From positions 127,915,866-127,979,865 of the forward strand of contig NC_090023.1 of the NCBI RefSeq assembly GCF_037176765.1: 64,000 nt of DNA, written 5' to 3'. The position numbers were made by a program, and so were the translations under genes. The stretch is from Anolis sagrei. Its lineage: Eukaryota; Chordata; Lepidosauria; Squamata; Anolidae. Shown here one piece after another: positions 1-13,474 of the stretch (positions are counted from its first letter, which is position 1; each line of letters begins with the position of its first letter). Under the pieces are notes generated by a model. That model saw only the letters and a program-made list of their open reading frames with translations. It ran no database searches and was not told the DNA's origin.

Positions 1-97
1 ATATTGCCAACAGAACTGTGTTTTCTACATGGTAAGATCCCTTGGAAAGCCTTGAAAGTTAGTTAAAAATATAAATATCCATATTTGGTTTTTTAAG

Positions 98-948
98 GAA
101 AAGGATACCAGAGTCTGTGAGCATCCATTGTCAGACATTGTGATTGCTGGTGAAGCAGCTCATCCTTTACCCCACACTTTCCACCGTCTGCTACAGACAA
201 TCTCTGACCTCATGATGTCCCTCCCAAGTGGAAGTTCATTACAGCAGATGGCTCTCAGGTAGGTGTCAGATACAGAAAAAACATTTGAATAGGAACAACT
301 GTAATACAAAAAAATACAGAATGCATTTCAGCTAGGACAGCTTTAAAATATTCTTAAGCTTTGATTGTTTTAAGCAAAAGTAAAAATAGATCAGAATTAT
401 TCTATTCAAATTGTAAGTGCCAACTTAATTATCTCATACATGGGCTATGTGTTAATTCAGTTAAAATTGCTTCATTTGCATGTCAATTTGTCAGGATATG
501 TGAACGTTAATCTCTCCATCCACCCTTTTAAAAAAAAAATGCTGAGACGTATTTTCACCCATGAAAATGTTAGGGTAAATGAGTAGCAAGATCTTTTGTC
601 TCCCTCCCCATCTCACCTTACCTTTTCCATGTGCTGTTTGTTGTTTGTTTGTCATTGTTTCATTCCCAATCTACATCTTCAGCCTAGTCAACTTTCAAAT
701 TCAGCAATGTGGTAATGTCATGGTGACAAATCGTAATGATGTTAGAATTTTCATGAGGTTCCACAGCATAATATTCCATTCACACTTTTCAGAAATCACA
801 AGGTGTATATGTGTTGAATTTTTTTTAAAGCTTCTGTTTTTCAGTAGGGGGAGCCTTATATTTAGCAAATTCTTCCTCTTTTCTCTTATTTAGACTACAT
901 TAGCCGCCCTGAGTTCCTCTGGGGAGAGAGAGTGGGTTAAAAATGTTA

Positions 949-999
<51 letters not shown>

Positions 1000-3900
1000 G
1001 TTTAGCATCTTCATGCACTGCTACCAAAGCTAGTCAGTCAATAACATTTGGATGTAATAGTCCTTACAGTTTGTGTTATAGCCATAGGAGTTCTGGCATC
1101 ACAAGGCTTCCAAGATTAATAGTTTCATTAACTTCATAGTGGAGTTGTGTCTGTCTTTACAGTGTTTAAATATGCACGCTGTAGTGGGCAACCTTTGGCT
1201 CTCGAGGTATTTTGGACTTCAACTCCCAGAAATCCCAGCTAGTTTACCGGCTGTTAGGAATTGTGGGTGTTGGAGTCCAAAACACCTGGAGGGCTGAAGG
1301 TTGCCCATGCCTGCTCTAGCAGAAGATTAGTTAATTCAGATTCCAGATATTGTTGGACTATACAACTCTGTACCTTTCATTGCAGGCTAACTTAATTAAG
1401 GCTACTGAGAGTTTCTGTCCAACAAAATCTTGAGGGCTTCACAATTTTTGTCCTTGTGGTTGCTTGATCATAAAATGGTAAAGTCATGTTCTTTGCTTGT
1501 TTTTCAGATGCTGGAGCCTCAAATTCAAGCAATCTGATCATCAGTTTCTGCATCAGAGTAATGTATTTCACCACATTAATAACATTCTGTCCAAGTCTGA
1601 TGATGGAGATAGCGAAGAGAGCTTTAGTATCAGCATCCAGTCTGGTTTTGAAGCTATAAGTCAGGCAAGTTTTATCTCCAGATAATCACAAAAGCATCAT
1701 GATGAGTATAAATGGAATTGAGGTATTTCCCTGAAATGTTTTGTTTCTATCAGTAGATGAGGGACTGATACTGTTAAATTTAGCTTTATATTTTAGTGAT
1801 ATTTATATAATTATATTTCCCATTTGTAAGGACTTATTGAGATAATGTTCAGATTGTGCTTTGTATGCCAATAACTTACATTTGACATTTCACATAATCT
1901 TTACATTAGAACTTTATTTCTATACCGCTTTTCTCAGCCCTCAGGCGACTCAGTTGTTCAAAATAGTTCTACAAACAAAATGCTGACTTTCATTAGAATG
2001 GACAGATGAGAGAGAGACGATATATGAGAAAAATGAATGTTTCCCTTTAGTTTCTTGTGTTTCCTTTGTTTCTGTTTACTCTCTCATTTTAGTACTTTAT
2101 TGAACTTGTTGCTATTCAGGAGTTGATATTTGTTTACATGTTGTTACTGAATTTTCTCTAAAGCAACCTTTTTTTAAAAAAAAACAGGAATCCTGTATAG
2201 TAATTTGTCTCAAAGACTTAACCAGCATTGTTGATATTAAAACATCGAGCCGACCAGCTATGATTGGAAGCTTAACTGATGGATCAACAGAAACCTTTTG
2301 GGAATCGGGTGATGAGGATAAAAATAAAACAAAAAACATCACAATAAATTGTGTCAAAGGAATTAATGCTCGCTATGTGTCTGTCCATGTTGATAACTCA
2401 AGAGATCTTGGGGTAAGAGTTAAAACTCATTATGTGAAATTTGCTCAAATGTACTTAACAGAATGTTGGGCTTGTTTACAGTTGTAGAGCTTGAATTTAT
2501 AAACAGATTATAAGCTTGGCAATTCACTACTAGCTATTAGCTTAGGAAATGATGTTCCAGATATCAGACTGCAGATAGACCAGGTTCAAGAAGAATGCAG
2601 ACAACATGTACAAATGACAGCTTCAAATGATTCACATGGATATTTAAAAAAAAATCTTTGATAAGTACTTTGTTCTTCGAATATATTTTTGACAGTGCTA
2701 TTGGGTGGTATAAACTGAATTATAACGGGAACCTTTTTGTCATCTGCAGAACAAAGTGACTTCAATGACCTTTTTAACAGGAAAAGCAGTAGAAGATCTT
2801 TGTAGAATAAAACAGGTAAATCATTCTTGTCATTATTAGAAACATAATATATTTTGATTTATGAACCTGGCAGCCAATTTGGGCCTATAAGTTTAGCAAA
2901 AAATAAACCTTTTGTTTAAATAGAGCAGGCATGGGCAAACTTTGGCCAAAGAGGTGAAGTTTTGGACATCAACTCCCACAATTCCCAGTAGGCTGTTTGT
3001 TAGGAATTGTGGGAGTTGAAGTACAAAACACCAGGGGGGAGGGGGGCAGGTTTGCCCATGCCCAAAATAGAGAAAGCTACAACTAGAATGACAGATTGTA
3101 GTTGTAATCAAGATGATAAAATTATTTCACGCATCCCTTGGCTTAACTATGCATTCTAATATGTCAGTACAGTGGCTCCGCCCAACATGAGATTTCTGAG
3201 TGTTCATTCCACCTCCCTCCATCTGTGCTCTCAAAGATTCCACAACCATCCAAAATAATTTCCTCTCCTTGTGAGGATTTTATGCTTGATGTTCACTCTT
3301 CCTTCCAAGCACATCAGACTGTATGATAGTGACCACGGTGAGTCCCAGGATCTAGGCTAGCTTGTTAATAGATCCTCGGGTTGTTCTTGACAAACTGGAT
3401 ATTCAGAGCATTCAGTGGACCTGAATCAACAATTTGCTCCATTTCTATTGGAGAATCCCACAACCTTCCTGTCTCCTTAAGCTATGTGATTTGCACGAGG
3501 TCTTCCAAGCCAAGAAAAAAATGCACTGGATGCTATAGTGAGGGAAGGAATTTACATAGATATGTGTTTAATGTCTGCTAGGTGGTGAGCCCTGTTGTGG
3601 TATGGATTTCCCATTCCATACCACAGCTTGCAAAAACTGTGTGGGCTTCCAGGAAAAATAAACAACATCACCGTATAGAGAATCACATCTATCAACACAA
3701 CTGATTTGGAACAGTTAACATTCCATATCGAGGACTAGTTTTATTTATTTATTTATTTATTTACTGCTCTTATATACCGCAATTCTCAGCCCGGGGGCGA
3801 CTCATTGCGGTTTTACAAATTCGTTTCTGTAAATAAGGACTAGTCCTCTGCTGCCAGCCCAGTTTTCAAAGGATTGCATGCCCACTTTTTCTAACCTCTT

Positions 3901-6900
3901 AGTGGGGAATCATTTGGTGGCTGAGAACGGAACGTGTTTCCGTGGTCAAACATCAGAAGCATTATGTTCACTCCAATCTCCCTTTTTAGTGTTTAGGAAA
4001 TACCAGTGCTCTTCCATCATGTATGTTTGATCACCTTTCCACCCATTTTCTCCAGGTTTAATGCCTGAATGTTTTAAATTTTGTGTGTTTTATTAATTTG
4101 CCTCTTATTTTCTCAACTTAGTTGGCAGGTTATCATGATGGCTCTACTTTAGGAGAGGATATGGGGTTCCAAGCTAATTGTTGCCTGAATTTTGGGAGTG
4201 CACATTACCAGGGTCAGGCACAGCCCAGGGCTGTTGGACTAGCACCGTGCTCAGGTGATCAAGAAGATCACACAGTGATTCCATGGTGGTCCACGAGCAG
4301 GCAGGCTAGAAGAAGTTGGTATCATATCAAATAACACGATATTTGGATGTTTTAACGTACACTGGGCTGTGTAGCTCTAGTTTTTAAAGAATGGCCCTTT
4401 TCCCCTCTGATAAAGTTATTCTAGTCTGTGTCTTTTCTCTACCCTCACCCACCATTCACTGACTGCAACCACATTAATGAATGTTGATGCTCTGATGTCT
4501 CCTTAGTTTCAATTTTCCAGTGAAATTCACCAAAACACTCCCTTCTTCATAAATCTTTCTTCATATTCCTGTGCTCTAGGTTGACTTGGATTCGAGGCAT
4601 ATTGGCTGGGTAACAAGTGAACTTCCCGGTGGAGATAACCATATCATCAAAATTGAATTGAAAGGGCCAGAGAATACCCTTAGGGTGAGGCAGGTCAAAG
4701 TGCTGGGATGGAAGGATGGTGAAAGCATCAAAATAGCAGGACAGATCTCAGCAAGTGTAGCACAGCAAAGGAACTGCGAATCTGAGACACTGAGAGTCTT
4801 CAGACTCATTACATCTCAGGTGAGACATTCAAGACCCTCTGTAAACTTTCATTCTAAGCAGTATAAACAAAGGATTTGTTTCTTCTATTTCATTTAATTC
4901 TATTTTATTTCTTGTATTAATTTATTTATTAATGCTTAAGATCCTAAAATTCTAAAGTAGCATACATCAATGAAGCATAAGCAAACACAAGGTGGGGGAC
5001 TGTGCTTTCATGTTTTCCATTGACTAATGGCAACCTGTAACTTTCATAGGGTTTTCTTAGGCAAGGGAATGAATACTCAAGGTGATTTTGCCAGTTCCTT
5101 TCTCTGACATACAGCACCTGGTATTCATTGGTAGTTTTTCATCCAAGTATAAATCTTCACCCTTTCTACCTTCCCATATCAACTGGAACCACGTGTTTTT
5201 TTGAAACCAGTGGGATTTAAATTCATAATGACTTGATTTCAAATGGATTTCTTTAAGTGTGATTTAATGCTGGATCCAGTTTTATTTATGTAACCCAGTA
5301 TGAACTCCTTAGAAAAAATATTGGATACAAATTGAATAGTGTGAAAAACTGAAACTTCCTGCTTCATTTATTGGCAATATATAAAGATGTTTTGTACAAC
5401 TAAATATTGGCTTGCAGGTAGTTATAAATGAACCAAAATAAAATAACTCTTGAGAATTTCTCCTTTAATTCTATATTTTTTCACATTTTAAGACAAATGC
5501 CTTAATCATTAGTTGTAGGCAATGTCTTACAGTAGGAATATTGTTCTACAGCAGGTACTGGCATATACTAACTTCAAATAAACATTTAAAAGCAACCCTG
5601 CCTTTTATTTGCTGATAGCAAAGTCCTATTTCACAGCATTGGAACCATTTGATTTAAGAAAACAGGAGGCAGTTTCTTCTTAACATTTTCCATGTCACAT
5701 GTGATATGTTTGCAGGGCTCAGTAGCAACAAAAAACCTCTTATTTATCCCTTACAATTAGGATTCAGATATTGCACACACTATTTTTAAATTGGTAATGT
5801 GCTTAATGAAAGGCTTGTGGATTTCCTTCAGTCCTGATGCATTATTTCTTTTATGTTCTCTTAACAGGTCTTTGGAAAACTCATATCTGGAGATGCAGAG
5901 CCAACACCAGAACAAGAAGAAAAAGCTTTGTTGTCTTCACCTGAAGGAGAAGAAAAAGTACACAATGTATTTATTTGTATTTCATAATTTCTATGATTCT
6001 AAAAATATAATTCAAGTAATTCAAGTTATATCAACTCTTATTATTGCTTTGCCAGATAGTATTCCTTTTAATCAGATATTGAGCCTTTGGATATTTGTTT
6101 GAATCACTCCTACTAATAGTCAAATTGCAGGTAGCAGGGCTCATAGGAAGATGTTTATTTTAGAAAATTTGATTCAAAAAAATTAAAAAATTCAGCCATA
6201 TCTTTTCCTTTTTTATTTTGAAAATAAATTTGGTTTAGTTCAGTGGATAAGGTCGTCTACTGTAACATTGATCAGCATTGTCTGGAGCATTAAATACTCA
6301 GAACAATATTTGTAGTAGAACGCTCTGCCTCGGAGTGTGGTGGAGGCTCCTTCTTTGAAAGCTTTTAAACAGAGGATGGATGGCCATCTGTCAGGGGTGC
6401 TTTGAATGCAGGTTTCCTGCTTATTTGCAAAGGGTTGGACTGGATGGCCCACGAGATCTCTTCCAACTCTATGATTCTGTGAGTGTTAATCTGTTCAAAA
6501 TGCCTTTTAAAAGGCAGAAATATGTAAATATGTTTCTGCTGTTTCAGTGTGGCTTAATCTTCTGTTTTGCGAAAAGGTATTTCTCTTAACAAAACTTCTC
6601 TAAAGTTCTGATACCCAATTACATCTTCTTATAGAAATCAAAATACGAAATTTGATATTCTCACATCAAACATTAACATTTCTCTTTAAAGGCTACTTCA
6701 GATGCAGACTTGAAAGAGCACATGGTTGGAATCATATTCAGCAGAAGCAAACTGACCAATTTGCAAAAACAGGTTTGTTTATTGTAATAATCTTCTCCTG
6801 TGCTAGATATTGTACACAGACTTGTATGTGTAGTCTCCAGGATACAAGGAGAGGAAGTCTGGCAATCGAAGACTTTGCGGAAAAAGGAGGTCAAAGTCTA

Positions 6901-9900
6901 TTTTTAAAAGTTAGCATTATGTTTGATGTTACCAGACCCATCTCCTGTCTGAAAGGTGTATATCTCCCATCTCATTACATTTTTAAAAACCCACAGTATG
7001 CTTAATTTCCAACAAAGGGAAGAAGACCACATATTCCTTGGACCAAGGAACATAAATGAGTGTACAAACCCTACATGTATGTTTAAAAGGATTATATGGT
7101 TGCATCCATCCAATGGGAATTGGTTTTGAAATACTGAAAAGGAATATTAATTAAAGCTAGTGCTGACACATTTTCTTGTGACAGATTGGAGTGCAGGAAG
7201 GGATAAGCACAGTTTAGAAGCAAAAAAAAGTTATGGAGGTTTTCTCCCCCCAAAAGCTTTTTTTTTTTAAAGGCATTTGAAAGTACCACGTTGTATATAT
7301 GCATTTAATGTTTGCATTAAATGCATTGTTGTTGTTGTTCATTCGTTCAGTCTTCTCCGACTCTTCGTGACCTCATGGACCAGCCCACGCTGACATACTG
7401 ACATACAATACAATACATACTGACATACAATACAATACAACGGTTAGTTCCATCAGAGAGAACATGCATCTTGAGTTACACATTTCTGCTTTTCCTCCCG
7501 CAACCGTTGGATTATTTGGACAGAGTTGAGTCACATGTTTATATCAGTCATGGAAAATGGTGAAAAGGATCAAGCAGCCTAAGCTTGATTTCACACTAAT
7601 TGGAATGAATACAATTTGGTGATGACATTACAAATGCATTACAGTTAAAAGTCACTCTAGAGGACTGATTAAAAAGAGTTACAAATTAACTTCACTTTTT
7701 AATTACCTTGGAGTCAGAATGTGGTTGAATTTTGATTTGCTTTGACTCTGTGCTCCTGTTTGTTTGCTTGCTTTGATTAGGTTTGTGCGCATATCGTACA
7801 GGCGATCCGAATGGAAGCCACTCGTGTGCGTGAAGAATGGGAACACGCCATTTCTAGCAAGGAGAATGCTAACTCTCAGCCCAGTGATGAAGATGCATCC
7901 TCTGATGCCTATTGCTTTGAACTGCTCTCTATGGTGCTGGCACTGAGCGGTTCCAATGTTGGGCGTCAGTACTTAGCTCAGCAGCTGACTTTGCTTCAGG
8001 ATCTCTTCTCACTGCTACACACGGCTTCTCCCAGGGTGCAGAGGCAGGTTAGTTCAGAGAAAACCCTTTGTATTCCATTAAAAAGCACCACAGTCAAATT
8101 CACATGGTTCTCGCCTACAATCAAAATTACTGTAAGACTTAATGTATACATGAAATATAATTATGAAAAGGCTACCTATCTTCTTGAATGCTTCTTCCAG
8201 GTGACATCCTTACTAAGACGTGTGCTGCCAGAAGTCACTCCTAGTCGTTTGGCTAGTATCATAGGGGTAAAGGCACTACCTCCTGCAGATATAAGTGATA
8301 TCATTCATTCGACAGAGAAGGGAGATTGGAACAAACTGGGTATCCTGGACATGTTTCTTGGATGTATTGCCAAAGCACTCACTGTACAGCTAAAGGCCAA
8401 AGGAACTACTATAACTGGGACAGCGGGTACTGCAGCTGGCAAAGGAGTAACTACAGTTACATTGCCAATGATTTTCAATTCCAGGTTAGTAGAAAGTGTA
8501 CTATTTCAATATTTCAGTATATTGTACACTTGGAAATACAACTTTGATTTTACTAAACAGTAAAACAGGGCTCTCTTTTTTAAACAACTTCATATTAATT
8601 CTCTTTTTAAAGTTTCTCAAATGCATATTACTTTCAATTGTATTTTCATTTTTTTCCATTGACACTGGTTATCTTTTCTCTTTCTAGTTATCTAAGAAGA
8701 GGTGAAAGCCATTGGTGGATGAAAGGTTCAACCCCAACACAGATTTCAGAGATCATTATTAAGCTCATAAAAGACATGGCTGCTGTAAGCTTTTTACTGT
8801 TCTTCTGCTCTGTTGTACTCTAAATACTGATGCAGTACAAAAGTGTGTTTTCTTTATGAAGGAGTTGAGATTATGAAATAAAGAAAACAGAAGCCATTCT
8901 ATTCTGCATTGAACATTTTTAATTTAAGATGTATTGGTTCTTCAAAAAGTAAATGAAAAGTAGCAGATGGATATTCCATTTATAAAATCAGTGGCTAAGT
9001 ATTATATTTGCCTTTTGCCATGGAAGAAAAATAGGCGTATAAGTTGATGTAGAATAATGTTACTGTCAGTCAAGATACTTGTTCTTTTGTATGTCTCTAT
9101 TGCTTGGAGAAAGAGAAGGCAATCTTGGAGGTTATGCTTCTGTGCTAAATTGGTCTGTGAAGCTTTCTCTTTTCTATACAATATGGCATTTGAATCAAAT
9201 ATTTCAGAAATGATACCTTCTCTCTCAGTTATCTACCAAGCAGTATTTGTATAGTTATGCTAGATTCCGATGCGTTTTGCAAACTTTCAAAGAAGGAAAT
9301 TCCCAGATTATCTTTATTTTTCCCTTATCCGTTTCCCCTTTCTGCTATCTTTGTGACCTCTTTGCTTTCCTGAGTTTTCTTTCCCAAGGATCATAGCAAA
9401 TCAGAAATCAGAGTGAGAATGTGCTGCAGCCACAGTGCTACGTAGTTTGTTGAATTTGACTATAAGACAACATCATTAAGAGAAAACAATGCTGAAGCTT
9501 TACCTTCAGGAGAAAGGAGAATAAAAAGTGTCTCCGTGGCTGAAACAGTTGCATTACTTCAATAGCTAGGATGCTCCCTGTCTTTGCTGTGGAACTGCTT
9601 CACTAAAGTTCAGTGTGGCCAATCAATGAACACAATATGCTATATGTGTGTTCAATTCCAGAAATAGCCTAATGGAATTATCTATTGTGGTTGACCAACA
9701 TTTACAAGGGCTTCATCCATGGGCTTCTTTCTAGAACTTAGAAGACAGTTGATATCCAGATGGCGCATCCTTCGAGAGAATATCTTGCCTTTGGTTAAGA
9801 GCTGGCAGTTCTTAACCAAAGGACTATTTTGTCAGCCACCCCTAAATTGTGGAATAAATTGCCAGAAGAGCTGCAACACCTAGATTCATTGTTGGTATTT

Positions 9901-12900
9901 AAAGCAGCATCAAAAACAATTTTCTTCTGGCAGGCTTATTCAGATGTTTTGAAATAATGAATGTATTGTTTTTAATCTATATTATTTTAAATAATATTGT
10001 ATTAAATATTATCCAAATTTAAGCAATTTGGCCAGACATTGACAAGAATAGCACAGGATCGTATATTTTGACAAATGGTAGATTTGTGTGAAGTCCAAAG
10101 GGTGGATTGAAGACAAATTGAATAATTATGCTATTAACTATTATTATGCATGTTATAGTTTATGTTAGCCACAGTTAGCCAATTGTATAAAGTGTCTATT
10201 TCTTGCTATATTTTAATCTCTTGTGCCTTTACCTAGATCCATAGGGAGGGGTGGGTAAGAAATAATAATAACAGTAATAACAGTAATTACTACTACAATC
10301 ATTAATTGAATATAAAAGCAATGTTTGAGTGGAAAACCTCAGCAGAATTTACAATAAAATTCATCAGGTTTTCATGACTAGTAATCCTTGTTTCTGCACA
10401 ATGCATTCATATTAATAAATCAATACGAATCTTCATATCTTAAGTTTTCCCTTTCATAGGGTCACTTGTCTGAAGCTTGGTCTCGTGTAACAAAAAATGC
10501 TATTGCAGAAACAATCATTGCTTTGACCAAAATGGAAGAGGAATTTAGGTCACCAGTGCGGTGTATTGCAACTACTCGGGTAAGCAGTTTTTTCATCCAG
10601 TGCATATTATATTTATCTCTGTTTTCTTCCAAATAGATATGTCTGTTTTGTGGTTGTTTTGTTAGTAATGGTAAAAGAAAACAGTACTTTCTTGGCTGCC
10701 TACACTACCAGTCTGTAGGCTTTCAAGTAAACTGTAGCCCATGTTCAATCAGATTCTAAGTTTTCAGCCAACTTTGCTCTACTCCTGGCCTGCACAACCT
10801 GTGGCCCTATAGCTATTTGGGCCTCCTAGCCAGTTTGTCCAGTGTTTGGGAGCTTGTCCAGTGTTTGGGAGCTGAAGTCCCAAACACTGGAAGACCAGGG
10901 AACTTGTGTTTTCCAAACTCTTATATTTTAGTTGGTGAGCCCAACCCATTTACATTCCAATATATATTATAAGCTCATCTGTTTTTTATGTCATACTGGT
11001 GTTATTATGCTATTATGTGAGATATGTGCTTTGAACAATCTTTAAAGTATCATTTCAGTTACTTGACAGTGAATAATTAACAACCATTCTCCCAGAACAT
11101 CCCCTCTCCTTGGGAACAGTAAATATTTGAAAAAACAAGATAACCCTGTAATCACAGAGTTTAAAGCCTCTGCATTGTAAATACCCATTCTCGGTTCCAC
11201 CATAAGGTGTCTTACCATGTTCATATGAGGTGCAAAATATGCCAGATATTTGCAGCATGTTATTGTGGCATTTTATATAGAAAAACAGCCAATACATTTT
11301 CAGCATAAGTGTTTAATTTATTACCCACCCTGACTTGCTGGGTTTGATATACTAAGATAGTTCTTGCTGTCTGAGGTATATGAAGCCTTGTATATAAACT
11401 GTCAATATAACAGGAATGACAAGATAATGTAGACTAATATATGTGTGATCTTGCCATTTTTTCAACAGCTCTGGTTAGCTCTTGCATCCCTTTGTGTGCT
11501 TGATCAGGACCATGTAGACAGACTTTCCTCTGGAAGATGGATGGGAAAGGATGGACAGCAAAAACAGATGGTAAGGAATGGACAGAAATTAATCTCTCAA
11601 GTCATTTTCTTCTCAAGCTCTTGATTTAATTCAGCTTAACTTCCTGAACTTGCGCTTCGCCCAGCCACAGCCTTCCATTTTAAAGTTCTGAAGAATAACA
11701 AAATAAAGATACCACAGTAAAACGAGTATACAAATTATTGACACCTTTTCTAAAGATAGATTAAGACTAGAAGTGTTGTATTGGTTGTTTGAAAAGGTTT
11801 TGCTGAAAATATTGATTATTATGTGCCCTATTATCAAAAATTCTTAAAGGAATTCAATTATTTCTTCTTAGGTTACTGCATTTTATATATAAACTAGCTG
11901 TGCCCTGCCACGCGTTGCTGTGGCCTACAGTAAATCTTTTCAAAGTAGAGGTAGTTATTTGGAGTATTATGATAGAGAGGTACCTACCCATTCCTTCCCC
12001 CTTTTTCTCCCCCTTTCTCTCCTTTCTTCCTTCTCTACTTCTTTCTTTCTTTCTTTCCTTCTTTCGCTCCTTGGTTTCATCCTTCTCTCTTTCCCTCATT
12101 CCCCCCCCCCCTTTCTTCCTTTGCCTCCTTTCTTCCCTCCATGTTTCCTTCCTTCTTTCACTTTTTATTTGCTGTGACCAACCTTCCCTCTTTCTCTCCT
12201 TCTTTCCCTCCTTCCTTCCTTCCCATCTTTCCTTCTCCGCTTCCTTCTCTATCTCTTTCCTTACTTCCCCCTTTTTCTTTCTCTTCTGCTGTCTCTCTTT
12301 TCTTCCTTCTCTCTTTCCTTCCCCCCCTCTTTCTCTACATCTTCCCCCTTCCTTCACTCCCTCTTTCCTTCCTTAATTCCCTTTTTTCTTTCCTCCTCTC
12401 CTTCCTTCTGTCCCCTTTTTCTTTCCCTCCCTCTTTCTCTCATTTCTTCCTTCTCTACCTCTTTCCTTCCTTCCCCCTTTTTCTTTCTCTTCTGCTGGCT
12501 CTCTTATCTTTCCTGTGGCCCAGTCTGTTGATCTGGAAAAAAAAGTAATTTATTCTTGTGTGTAAACTTGAGTATTTTCTGTTGGTCATGGGGGTTCAGT
12601 GTGGCAAGTTTGCCCCAATTCTGTCGTTGGTGGGGTTCAGGATGCTCTTTGAGTGTAGTTGAACTGTGAAAACTCTCAAATGTCAAGGTCTATTTCTCCC
12701 AAACTCCATCTGTGTTCATATTTGGGCGTATTGAGTGCTTGTGCCAAGTTTGGTCCGGATCCATCATTGTTTGAGTCCACAGTGCTATCTGGATGTTGGT
12801 GAACTACAACTCCCAAACTCAAGGTCAATGCCCACCAAACCTTTCCAGTATTTTCCGTTGGTCATGGGAGTTCTGTGTGCCAAGTTTGGTTCAATTCCAT

Positions 12901-13434
12901 CATTGATGGAGTTCAGAATGCTCTTTGATTGTAGGTGAACTATACATCCCTGCAACTACAACTCCCAAATGGCAAAATCATAATTGTTTGAGTGATGGTC
13001 AAGGCGTGTGTGTGTGTGTGTGTGTGTGTGTGCCGCACAGGGGGGGAGTGAGGGGGCGTGTGTGTGTGCGTGCCGCACGGGGGGAGTGAGGGGGCGTGTG
13101 TGTGTGTGTGCACCGCGCGGTGGGGGAGTGAGGGGGCATGTGTGTGTGTGTGTGCCGCGTGGGGGGGAGTGAGGGGGCGTGTGTGTGTGTGCCGCGTGGG
13201 GGGGAGTGAGGGGGCGTGTGTGTGTGTGTGTGTGTGTGTGTGCCGCTCGGGGGGGAGTGAGGGGGCGTGTGTGTGTTTGGCAGGGGTGTGTGGTGTGTGT
13301 GTGTGTTTGCGGCGGGGGAGGAGTGAGTCAGGGAGGGAAGGGGTGAGGGGGAAGGAAGGGGGCGTTTCTTACCGGCGTGAGTGTGTGTGTGTGGCGGGGG
13401 TGTGTGTGGGCAGCGGGGGAAGAGTGAAGGTGCG

Positions 13435-13474
<40 letters not shown>

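Noticed and set aside
4122-4334. A 70-codon plus-strand frame in a MYCBP2 intron as a missed exon
   Set aside because: The flanking exons 2750-2815 and 4580-4819 already join in frame and match the known protein without a gap.
11854-12548. Long open frames on both strands (Ser/Phe/Leu-rich and Lys/Glu/Arg-rich)
   Set aside because: They lie in the degenerate CCTT tract, have extreme composition and no recognisable domain.
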